NCBI GenBank assembly: GCA_043228905.1
Contig: JBHGNT010000005.1
Span: forward strand, 2,976,001 to 3,040,000
Length of the DNA: 64,000 nt
Source: Azolla caroliniana
Taxonomy: Eukaryota > Polypodiophyta
Direction of reading: 5' to 3'
Positions within the stretch are counted from its first letter, which is position 1. Every line of letters starts with the position of its first letter. Positions 41,101 to 50,900 of this stretch are shown piece by piece. A program made the position numbers and the translations under genes. Under the pieces are notes generated by a model, which saw only the letters and a list, made by a program, of their open reading frames with translations, did not search any database and was not told where the DNA came from.

Positions 41101-41708
41101 GACCAAAGGGACAAAATTTATTGCTTCAATACAAAAATATTCGTTTTTCTTCCGACTAAATATTCTTGCTTATCCATAAAATAGCCAAATTTCTATGACT
41201 AGCTATTCGAAAACTTACTTATTCCTGAACTTCCCCCGGGCGTTTGTGGTCCAGCCTGAGCACCTGCATTTCCTTCAAGAGCAGTTGCACCACCGAAGAG
41301 GATGAGCCGAGGTCCAACATAAGAAGTGGAACCAGGTTCACCAGGGCCAGAGATCGCTGTTAATGTATGGCCACATCTAGGACCAGGTCCATCATCTTTC
41401 TTTTCCATGACAGCATTAAGGACGTGATATGAAGGAGCGGGTTTTGGCACAGTAGGAAGAATTTGTTGTTGCTCTTGTTGTTTTTGTTGCTGCTGATGAG
41501 AATGAGATGTGAGGCTTGATCCATCGACGGTAGATGGGGCTTGCTGGAGTGAAGATGGTGACNNNNNNNNNNNNNNNNNNNNNNNNNNNNNNNNNNNNNN
41601 NNNNNNNNNNNNNNNNNNNNNNNNNNNNNNNNNNNNNNNNNNNNNNNNNNNNNNNNNNNNNNAGGGGGGGGGGGGGGGGGGCGTGTGTGTGTGTGTAAGC
41701 TTCTGCAC
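29171..41708 (-). CDS. BSL: Kelch-repeat Ser/Thr phosphatase, BSU1-like (BSL2/BSL3 type), 21 exons
   Basis: BSL phosphatases pair an N-terminal kelch propeller with a PP1-like domain and act in brassinosteroid signalling on GSK3-like kinases. Exons, 5' to 3' on the minus strand: from the N gap to 41219, 39463-39403, 38994-38916, 38832-38753, 38674-38580, 38494-38395, 38299-38230, 36959-36858, 36722-36642, 36555-36376, 31701-31539, 31459-31243, 31158-31015, 30926-30688, 30578-30494, 30410-30312, 30236-30037, 29960-29885, 29763-29628, 29484-29345, 29254-29171. Kelch words: [42 protein letters not shown]. The phosphatase motifs GDLHGQ, GDYVDRG, RGNHE and MHGGIGRS and residues RAHE are intact. 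The start codon is uncertain because a 100-N gap lies in exon 1; 41708 is the last in-frame ATG seen. Exon 36722-36642 appears one base short, breaking the frame. The intron after exon 38994-38916 uses a GC donor. Confidence 0.93.
32690..33260 (+). mobile_element. LINE (non-LTR retrotransposon) reverse transcriptase fragment
   Basis: Within the 4.7-kb BSL intron, broken plus-strand frames give FVDFSK (near 32750), [11 protein letters not shown] (near 33055) and [17 protein letters not shown] followed by CHLDALQQF (33113-33200). This is the LINE reverse-transcriptase order, with the catalytic box as YGDD. Stops and shifts separate the pieces, so it is a relic. It is antisense to BSL. Confidence 0.7.
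33400..33630. repeat. Dispersed repeat related to 35190-35420
   Basis: Words AGAGATTACACCTTAAA, GAACAAACCAAAATAAATATA and ACCTCCAACTCGG have diverged matches in the same order at about 35190-35420. Both lie near LINE fragments and could be their 3' regions. That link is inference. Confidence 0.5.
34576..34667. repeat. Three-unit, 31-bp perfect tandem repeat
   Basis: The unit beginning CACCCTCAATTGCTTTTCC repeats at 34576, 34607 and 34638 with no visible mismatch up to the last base. It lies in the large BSL intron. The perfect identity suggests recent slippage or unequal exchange. Confidence 0.95.
34940..35170 (-). mobile_element. LINE reverse transcriptase fragment, minus strand
   Basis: The minus-strand frame contains [21 protein letters not shown], matching the conserved GV-K-GCPLSP-LF block of LINE reverse transcriptases. 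Only this block is recognisable. It is opposite in orientation to the fragment at 32690-33260, so two insertions or an inversion are implied. Confidence 0.65.
35190..35420. repeat. Dispersed repeat related to 33400-33630
   Basis: Diverged second copy of the repeat at 33400-33630 (AGAGATTACATCTTAAAG, CGAACAAACAAAAAA, GACCTCCAACATGG), in the same orientation. Confidence 0.5.
39480..41195. repeat. Degenerate minisatellite filling the first BSL intron
   Basis: Words of the type CCAAAGAGCTAtgcaa, aTAAAGATTt and cTTACTTATCCATAA recur irregularly every ~60-75 bp, for example near 39676, 39744, 40209, 40313, 40930 and 41183. Units are diverged and interrupted by a solo-LTR-like insert at 40422-40876. 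No coding content is seen. It nearly fills the intron between the exon ending at 39463 and the one at 41219. Confidence 0.7.
40422..40876. mobile_element. Solo-LTR-like insertion in the first BSL intron
   Basis: A 455-bp block, distinct in composition from the surrounding minisatellite, starts TGTTACGGG and ends TCTCTAACA, giving the short inverted ends (TGTTA/TAACA) of an LTR. It contains a TATA-like CTATAAATAAGAG at about 40600, as in an LTR promoter. Flanking 5-mers are GTAAT and ATAAC, so no clean target duplication remains. No internal retroelement coding region is attached. Confidence 0.6.
41563..41662. other. Assembly gap of 100 N in BSL exon 1
   Basis: The gap follows the Gln-rich N-terminal coding sequence and abuts a run of G and a GT repeat. 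The true start codon and the number of missing bases cannot be read. Translations that run through it are meaningless there. Confidence 0.99.
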
Positions 41709-41755
41709 TGAGCTTCGGCGGAAACGGCGATGGCGAACGTGCGTACAGGTGCAGA

Positions 41756-41760
<5 letters not shown>

Positions 41761-41790
<30 letters not shown>
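41761..41790. repeat. GA microsatellite in the BSL 5' region
   Basis: An AG run of about 15 units followed by purine-rich GGGAG repeats. It is likely in the 5' leader or promoter of the minus-strand BSL gene. Confidence 0.9.
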
Positions 41791-41796
<6 letters not shown>

Positions 41797-41999
41797 AGAG
41801 TGGAGAGTGGGGAGAGTGGGGGAGGGAGTATAACTCAGGATTAAGGTTAGCCTTTACCATGGTTAACTTTGGCCTTAAACCTGCTTGACCTGATACTCCC
41901 GAGCCAGCCGCCTTGCTTGCCGAACCTAGAATTCACAGCCACGTGGAGCCTCGTATATCGAGCCCCTCCCCCCCTGCCTCCTCTCATGACTTTCTTTTA

Positions 42000-43020
42000 C
42001 ACCCGAACCAAAGGAGGTACCCCCAATTTCCAAACAAAAAAAGACTCCCAAAAGACTGGTCAAGCTTGTGCTCCTTGCCTTGATCGCCTACGCCTAACCA
42101 ACAATCCACAGGAAGTTCTCTCATGCATCTGTGACCGGTCATGTGTGTTGCTTAAGCTAATCCTTTCATGAGATGCCTTATGTCAATTTTCATTGAGCGG
42201 AAAAAGGAGAATAGTTTTGTGATAATCAAATGCCTCACACCCAACACATGTAACCCCCTCCCCAAAAATAAAAGGTCCTCCTCCAATGATTGGTCAAACT
42301 TGTGTTCCTTTCCTTAACCTAAGCCTAATCATGCCTGAGGTACTCAAATGTGTTTTTGTGTGTGGTCACATGTGTTTAACCTAACCCTTCCGTGAGATGC
42401 TATGCCCATGCTAGTTTATGCATATTCCCATCGAGGTGAGAAAAAAGAGAGTTGGTTTTGTGTTGTTCACGCACCTCGTCCCGCAAATTATTCATCCATT
42501 TTAGCTTGGGGTTTTTATAAGTGGATTCTTACTCCAAGGACAATGCACAAAGTGCTAAATGTGTTCCCCTTTCCCCTGATTCGTGATCAGAACTACACAA
42601 GTTACACATAGCATATACCATCATGAACTACAAATTGATGGCATGTCTTCTTTGAAAATAACAGAAAGTATTTTGGTTTCTCTTTGATGTAAATGAGGGT
42701 TTGTCAACTAGTTTCTATGTGCTCTAACCTAAGTCTTGCATGAGAACAACCATAATGTGAGGTTCATGCCAAATGTTGTTGATCTCTTTGTGAAGGAGAG
42801 AAATGAGAGTTTGTTTTGTGTTTCTTGCTTGTTTATACGCCTTCTCCAGGCTCCCCCGACCATTAGTTTAGTTTTGTGATCCTTTGTTGTAAACCTTGTG
42901 TGATATCATTAATGTGTGAGGTTGGAGCTAACATTGCTTTTTACTTAAAAATAGAGAATTTGTTTTGCTTTGTCAAACACCTTCTCGTAAGATTATCATG
43001 AATCGCAAGTTAAAGACTAG
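42000..43020. repeat. Diverged tandem array, period about 236 bp
   Basis: CTGGTCAAGCTTGTGCTCCTT at 42056 recurs as TTGGTCAAACTTGTGTTCCTT at 42292. CTAATCCTTTCATGAGATGCC recurs as CTAACCCTTCCGTGAGATGC, and the GAGAATAGTTTTGTG / GAGAGTTGGTTTTGTG pair lies at matching offsets. More diverged units (AGAGTTTGTTTTGTG near 42810, AGAATTTGTTTTGC near 42955) continue the array. Confidence 0.65.
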
Positions 43021-44284
43021 TCAAGATTTTTTGTTCACCTAACAATCTTTAGATAATAGCCTCTATGACTGCTAACAACTATTTTAACATATATATTACT
43101 ATATATCTCTCATGTAAGGGTGAACTCTTCCCTTGCGAAAAACAACTATATTGTTATGGATTGAGATGTCCAAACAATAATTTTATGCTACTAATGCCCA
43201 CTTAGATGTATCAATACATATACTCTTGCATTCAACTTTTGTTCATATGGATAGCCTAACTTGTTCATTAAGTTAAATAAGGATATGTTCAATTTAGTTG
43301 TTGCTTTGTCTTAAAGATTTCAACATGCAGAAATTCATCCAAGGTGGAGATGACGAAATGGCTTATCGGTGACAAATAAAGAAAACATGTTTTGCCCATT
43401 CAACACCTTTGGAGATAGTCATCAATACTTATCCAAATAGCTTGTGTTAAAAACCTCCTCATAGACAATAGACCAAGCAAAGTAATAATAGGTGAATAGG
43501 TTGGATAGAGGAACCCGATCCTGTAACCACCCTTGAGCTATGATCAAAACATAGCCAACCTACCACCAATGTCCCATACTTATGGATATTAGGACAACTA
43601 ATACATTGGAAGAGGTAGCACAATTATCGTGACAAAATTGTAGCTCACACCGTTAGTGTCTCGTGAATTCCACAACATAATGTACACATAACGATAGATA
43701 AGCTTCGTTTTATATATCTTCACAAGACTTCACTCATGTTTTTGTAAATATCAGTGACCTACTCTAACTGATGTTACGTGTACATAACATTATGTATAAC
43801 TTTAAGTGGATACAATACGGTGATCTGCAGGGTTCGGATGATGTTCAATGGCAATGACAAGTGACCTTTAAGAATCGATGGCAATGACTTCACTTTTTTT
43901 CGAATACAATTGCTAGTCCGAAGTGGAATTATGTCATACCTTCTTTTATGTTGGATAGTTGATAGTATTGTTTTATATATGACATTATCTATTTGATCAA
44001 ATGCCTATACTAGCTTTTGTATCTTACAATAAGAAGTGAGATGAAATGTCTCCTGTTTTTTCTATGTATAGTTTTCAAGTAATATATACTAAGGTGCATC
44101 TCTACAAGCAAAAAACAAACAAACATTATGTATAACTTAAGTGCAATATATTATGTTTGGTGTGCATAGATGCAAACAATGAGAGATCTATTAATAGAGT
44201 TTTACTTCGCAATAGTTTGTGCATGGTTTAAAACATAATATTGGCATTGAAATTAAAGTGGCCAGAGGCAATATACAAAAATAG

Positions 44285-44520
44285 TCCAATAGTCCAATCT
44301 TTCTAGGTAAAGATAATTACATTTCGCACACCCTCAAGTTGCATTCTCTCATAAAGCTTGAGGGTTTCATCACCATTTCCATTCTCAACATATCCTTATA
44401 TTAACGTATTCCATGCCTCCACAAACTTTCAACATGGAAACAAATGCTATAGCATTAGGCTGGGCACCTTCCAAGTGCATCATTTCAAAACATTCCAAAA
44501 TGCTAGTGCAAGGATATGCC
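44285..44520 (-). pseudogene. PPR gene relic
   Basis: Broken minus-strand frames read FEMMHLEGAQPNAIAFVSMLKVCG and then SGYVENGNGDETLKLYERMQLEGV (split here by a frame change). These are two consecutive PLS-type PPR repeats in the right order. Frameshifts occur between them and no long frame continues on either side. It is not derived from the intact PPR gene at 7008-9191 in any obvious way; the repeat wording differs. Confidence 0.65.
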
Positions 44521-46559
44521 TTTTTCCAAGGTCAACCAAATGAGTTCCATTAGGGGAAACACTTATATTGGCTATTTGTTGTGAAATTTGAAGATTTTTT
44601 CTTAAATTTGTCTTTACAAGAGCATCAATCTCAATGTTCATCACCGAAAGAGATGTTGTTCTAGATTTATTTAATTTCCTCAAAAGGTCCAATGCACTCC
44701 ACTTGTACCGCCGCCAAGAACAAATACTGTTGAAGATGTGTAGGAGAACTGTCATCTTTGGTTCAACTTCAATCTTGCCATTGTTATCCAACAAACGTAA
44801 TAATTGATTAGATGTTAAACTGCCTAAGTTTTCGAGAGTTGACATGACAAAATGTCTTTCATTGTTAGTTAAAAAATAGTTGAGGCATCCTCCTTAAGCA
44901 GTCACCAATTCAGAGTAATCAACTACTTATTTGTTAGCTAATATTCTTATCATTAACAACCTGATATTTCTGTGAATGACATTGGCTTCTTGAACATGTT
45001 ATGTTCATTTTAGTTCCCAAGTAGTACATCCTGGGAGTTGGATAAGAAATTGTACGAGGTGATGATGATGGACATGATGAGATGATGTTGTTCAGGGGGG
45101 GGGGGGGAGGACTTGGCCAAACCCTCGTTGATGCAAAAAAGATAGGCATATGCACCCCAACACCCTAGACATATCACAAAATGTGGGTTAGAATTTTTTT
45201 CCCTAGCTTGACGACAATGAACAGAAAGGTTAAAGTGAGAAGCATGCACACAATCCTCCAACTTAACACCATCTAGTCGACGACATTTAATTATTTACGC
45301 AACCAAAATTTATAAGTTGTTTGTCCATTCACAAAACATGTTTAAGCAAACAAATGTATAAATAATGCAAGGTGTAAGTGAATGTTGGGATGCAAGCAAC
45401 TTTTAATAAATATTGTTGTGTACTTTATCAATGGTTTGTGGTTTAGAATCGAGGTTGATGTTCCATGGACACATTTCATCTAGATTATACCCGTATGGTT
45501 TAGTAGTGATATATGTTTGATTGTGTAAATATTCAGTTGATGACAGATAGGGAAGTAGTAGGCAAAATCCATTTTAAAAAAATGGATATGTTCACGCATT
45601 AAATCATTGTTTTTTCATAACCAACTTAAGAAATTTTATATCTCAAAGATATTTATAGAAAACGTTGAAAGAATCGATGTTAATTTTACCAATTGTACTG
45701 CAGAAAGTGTGTTTTTGATACCATATTTAAGGAAAAACAATTTAAAGCAAACATATTGTTTTCATCCTTGAGTTGTGAAAGTGAAATTGTTGTGCATTGT
45801 TGTTACTTTGCCGACATTGGATCATGGAAATCACATTTTTGGGAGATTTATGAAATGAAGAATCAAAGCCATTTCAATAGACTTGAAGTCATAACCTTCA
45901 CTTTTAAAAGCATAAGCCAATTTGATTGGGGCACCTATGACAATGTAATTTAATTGTGACCAAAGTAGCTCATGTTCATCAATATCTCATAAATTTTGAG
46001 TGTGTGGAACCACTAAGTTTCATTTACTTTTTCTTACAAGTGTGAAGGGTCCTGCTTGAAAGTTTACTATGTGACGTTGAAAGTGATGCTCACGTGGTGC
46101 TCTGCACGCAATGCCTCGTTCTCATCTCGTCACAAAGCTTCATTAAGAAATTGGTGTATGACATAAATTTATTCATTTGTTTGAGGCTAATGTGCATTCC
46201 CTTCTTTTGGTTACTTAATATGACAAATATTAACTCATTGTTTATATGTTTTAGGTTGACCTTAAAAGTTTTTCCTTGTTTCCTATATTAAGGTTCACAT
46301 GGGCGTCATCGTAATGATGTTTCATCCAAGCATTTGAATCTCGTCTTCTTGAATTGTGTTCTTCTTTGCAAGTACCCCTATAGAATGCAACCATCCATGA
46401 GTGCAAATTTACTCATGTGTGGGTGTAATCACATGGTTTGTGGAATCCAAATATTAGACTCTAGAGCAAGGAAGATGCTCTCGAGGAATGTGCCAACAAC
46501 CTACAATGGTTGATAAAATTAATGAACATTATGTGTATTATCACATATCAAACTAACGA

Positions 46560-46945
46560 TGAGCGAAAGAATAAGACATTAATGAGAGGAATGGATTAAG
46601 GGTGCTTAACCACATTGACCACCATTGACCGAAGAACAAGAGACAAACATAAAACATCATCAATGTCCCATGATATTGTGTATTACCTTAAGTTATACCT
46701 TGGTTGTTGAACAAATGGTCCAAAGAAGAGAGCTTAGCCTCGCCTTAAAGTCTCGACAATGTTTGAAGATGTTGTTATGAGGGGGGTAGCTATTCCCCTT
46801 CATATAACTCAACAATTAAGGTTGCTCGACCGCCATGTCTTCCCACGTGTCATAGGTCAAGATCTTAAGATAACTTATCTCCTCACCATTGTACCCTTAA
46901 CACATTCAAATTAGATATAGAATTAGTTTGTAAGGTTGTGCATAT
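46560..46945. repeat. Dispersed repeat, copy 2
   Basis: Diverged copy of 21105-21510 in the same orientation: TTACCTTAAGTTATACCTT, AGAAGAGAGCTTAGCC, CGACAATGTTTGAAGATG, GGGGGGTAGCTATTCCCC, ATTAGATATAGAA. Class unknown. Confidence 0.6.
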
Positions 46946-47396
46946 AACACATACGCACATGCAATGATGCACAACCAAAGCACAACATGAAAAAATGCTT
47001 ATAAACACCCATGAATAGATATCACTAATGTGTTAGTTGCATTTGCCGACTTGGGGTCTAAGGGGATACCAAAACACCGACACTGTAAAACATATTGGAA
47101 TGTTATAGCACGGGTTCCAAGAGGATTCCTAAATATTGGCAGATTCAAAGACATTGGAGCGGTGGACTACAATCCAAGAGGATTCCACAACACACAACAA
47201 GATGTTGCTAATGTGATAACGATATCGGGAAGCAAGGTGAAGTGTCGTTGCAAGGGGCAGAAGAAGAAGATACACTTGACAAACTATATAATGTCGTTAT
47301 GTATGTCATTGAACTGGAGTTGACGAGAATTCCAAAACTTGAAGACAGTTGTCACATCAAGATTTTGATAATGCAATAAAGATATTGGGAAGTATG

Positions 47397-47788
47397 TAAC
47401 AATCGACAACGGTTCGGTTTGAACCAAACCATGATCCCGTGGCTTAATGGTTTAAACGGTTCTATTTGGTTTCAACAGTCAGAGGTTTTACCGGTTTAAC
47501 GGTTATTTATTTATTAGTTATTTTTTAAATTTGTAAAAAAATTGCAAAAAGTTATTTTTAAACAATATTTCCATTTGTAGACCTTATTCTCACATTTTAG
47601 GAACATCTTTACAATTTAAAAAATTTAAAAAAAATGAAAAAGTTTAAATTTAAAAATTAAAATTTGACATAAGTTGAAAACCGAAACTGAACAACGGAAC
47701 TGCGGTTTTAACGGTTTAATGGTTTGAAAATTTTTTAACGGTTCGGTTTTGTCCCTCTCAAACCGAACCGAACCGTTGCCGATTGTTA
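47397..47788. mobile_element. hAT-type MITE with 8-bp target duplication, just upstream of DEG1
   Basis: A 392-bp AT-rich element has terminal inverted repeats TAACAATCGACAACGGTTCG and TAACAATCGGCAACGGTTCG (one difference in 20). Both flanks carry the 8-bp direct repeat GAAGTATG (47389-47396 and 47789-47796). Subterminal regions are full of CGGTT/AACCG words. There is no coding capacity. The 8-bp duplication is the hAT hallmark. It ends 185 bp before the DEG1 ATG. Confidence 0.92.
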
Positions 47789-47856
47789 GAAGTATGCGAG
47801 AGGGAACAAAATGTGTTACCTGGGGCCGTGGCACCACCGGAACATGTACGCACCAT

Positions 47857-47896
47857 CACTCACTCACTCACTCACTCACTCACTCACTCACTCACT
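47857..47896. repeat. CACT microsatellite in the DEG1 5' region
   Basis: Ten CACT units lie about 80 bp upstream of the DEG1 start codon, between the MITE and the gene. Confidence 0.95.
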
Positions 47897-47973
47897 GCCT
47901 ATGGCTCATTGCTAAGTATGTATCCTCAAAAGCAATACTGCTTCTGATTTTGTGATCAATCACTCTTTGACTC

Positions 47974-50900
47974 ATGGCCATGATAAGTATCCACAACTCG
48001 CCATGTCTAGGCTTGAGCCTCTGCTCACCTCGCAAATCTCTTCCTCCTCCTCTGTTCTCCCACAGAAGAAAGTATCGCAATCGCCCAGTAGCATTGTTTC
48101 CCAACCATTCCCAAACCTCCACAGAGATGTCTCCTCCCTCTCCGAAAGAAGATATCCTCCGCAGATTCTTTGAGAACAGAATAGGACATGTTATACTCTC
48201 GAAGAAGCTCTTTGTTGCCGCCGCTTCCTTGGCTTTGTCTTTTTCTTTACTTGGATCTGGGGTGGATTCATACGCCCTTGTTTCATCCACCTCTCGACGA
48301 TTGCAAAGTGATGAAGTCGCTACAGTGAAGCTCTTCCGAGAGAACACGCCGTCAGTGGTCTATATCACAAACTTAGCTGTCAGGTATGTATATTTCTTTG
48401 ATTCAATGCGAGGGCTTATTTTCTATACAGTATGCATTTTATCATCATTGATATGTAGCTATTTTTTTCTTGAATTGACGTGACAACTTGTTTTTCACAA
48501 TGGGTTTGTGGTACTTGGGATTGTGTTTGTTTATTAGTTGTCGAAATGCATTAAATAATAGGAAATGTCGCAAAAACAAATTTGCAGGAATTTAAGAGGT
48601 GATGTAATAAGAAATGCTGAGGAAATACCACAAATTTATAGGACTGCAAGAGAATACCAAAGATTTATAGAACTTAAGAGAGAAAATACCAAGAATTTAT
48701 ATAACTGCAAGAGAGAAAAGACAACAATTTGATGGAAATTTAGTAGAAGATTTAACAGGAAACTCAAGAGAATACCAAAAATAATAGAGATTAGTAGAAT
48801 ATAATGTGAAATGTTGAGAAAACATCACAAATTGTTAGGAATTTACTGTGTATTTTTGTTGGATAACCCCATCTATGCAGATAGAGATAATGTGTGATGT
48901 CCCATTGTGTGTTCGATGAAGATATGTATAAGCAGTAAGGGAACTAAGAAGATATCTTATTGGCTATATTTTGAGTGAGAATTTGAACTGGAAAGTCACA
49001 GAGGACTTCATAATTTATAGTGTGAATTGACGTTCTTTTGGATGAAACATGAAGGGGAACACCAATGTTTCTGCGATAGCCCCTGCCATTATGTTGTAAA
49101 TAAGACATGAACGCTTTCATTTGGATCAGGTGATTTCTACTCCTTCCCTAGGTGTACTTGACACTTGATCTATTGGAGTGTGGGTTGAAGATATGAATGC
49201 TGGTCCTTGAGACTTGATTATATATGCAAGTTCTGTGTGGGTTGATGGTATGGGATGCCAGTCCTTGAGCCAAGGATTAGCTCATACTCGACTGGCGCCT
49301 GTGCTAGTTCAGTGTGGGTGAGCTTATATTGGTTCTATGTCTGGGAGAAAAGTGTGATGCCCATCCTTAAGGTTGCCTATTGCGAATTTGTCTGGGTCAC
49401 ATCATGCGTATGCCAGCCATGGGTAGAGAAACCATTTTCATGCGGTGCTTGTATGGCTTGGTCTCTAGAATAATGAATAACTGGCTAAGGAACTTATGTG
49501 AATATATTATATGACTGTATTTGTCAGCCCTTGATAACCATGACTACTTTATAGTATTTGTATATGTGTTCATTTTACATCTTATTATTATTTTTATATT
49601 TTTTATTAAGGATTTCACTGCTGCTGGGCAACACAAGTTGTAAACAGGGTTTTTGGTCTTGTACATCACAGTGGTATCTTGTAACAAACATTTCTTTCAT
49701 CTTTCCCTGGTTTCAAGCAGGAAAAAAAGCATGCTGAAAGAAAAGTCCAAACATGCCATCAAGGCTACCCTGCAGAGTGGGACTTGTTACCAACTAGTGC
49801 GAACTCCCTTTAGCTAATTCTACCCTTTACTGGCTTAGGAGCTTTGCGGATTTCTGAAGGATGTGGTAGTATTTCTAGTACCAACAGGGTTCACTAGAAA
49901 TGCTTAGAGTAAGATACATCTGTAACTCCCAAATACACTCCATCACTTTGCTAGGCATACACCAGATCAAAAACCCCCATGCCATTTATAAGGTCCATGT
50001 CGTTATTGCTGCCACATGCATTGCTGGTAAACTAGTTATCTCATGCTATATCTCAGGAAAAGGAGATTTACAAAACAGCAATATTGCTGCAACATTTCGA
50101 GTGACTATGACATACCATCACTGTTTGTCTATGGGAATTATTTCAAACTGATATGTTTGTTCAGTGAAACATAGATTCTCAATTCTTTTTGCTTATGCAG
50201 ACGAGATGCGTTTACCTTGGATGTCATGGAAGTGCCACAAGGTTCTGGATCAGGTTTTCTATGGGACAAAGATGGGCATGTTGTGACAAACTACCATGTT
50301 ATCAGAGGGGCGTCTGATCTTAGGTATACTCTAATATCTAGAACCTATAGCAATCCGTACCCTTCTGATAATACATACCATATTAATCTATTTATGTCCA
50401 ATTGTCAGAGTGACATTAGGAGACCAATCAGTGTATGAAGCAGCTGTTGTTGGCTATGATGAAGATAAAGATGTTGCAGTATTGCATATTGATGCGCCTA
50501 AAGACAAACTTAGGCCAATTCCAGTTGGAACCTCAGGCGATCTTTTAGTTGGGCAGAAAGTATACGCCATTGGAAATCCGGTAGGTAAGTTGATTCAATG
50601 CCACTGTTTGAAGCATGGGCAGTTATTGCCGCACTGCTTGATTTTACGAAACTTACAAGTGACCATTGTATATGGTTTCCAAGTTCCAACTTCTAATTCA
50701 AACGAGAGTAATCTTGGATAATTTAGAATGTTGACGTGATCTGTTGTTCTTTTAAGAATTTAATGGACATAAATGCATGTTATTTCATATATTATTTAGA
50801 TAGATATTGTACACGTTGTGTGAATTTTGGAATGGAATCAAATGTTTATATGCTGTAGATTATCTCTATTGTATTTTCTATGCAAATTTGACGACAGGTG

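Larger units (their letters stand above)
41870..47388. other. Repeat-rich intergenic region between divergent BSL and DEG1 genes
   Basis: No intact gene recognised. It contains a diverged tandem array (about 42000-43020), a PPR relic on the minus strand near 44285-44520, a G homopolymer near 45097-45108, and copy 2 of the dispersed repeat. BSL and DEG1 are transcribed away from each other, so both promoters lie at its ends. Confidence 0.55.

Noticed and set aside
41199-41860. Frames running through the N gap.
   Set aside because: The gap length is nominal. Only the frame from 41562 down to 41219 is supported, as BSL exon 1, and start codons beyond the gap are unproven.
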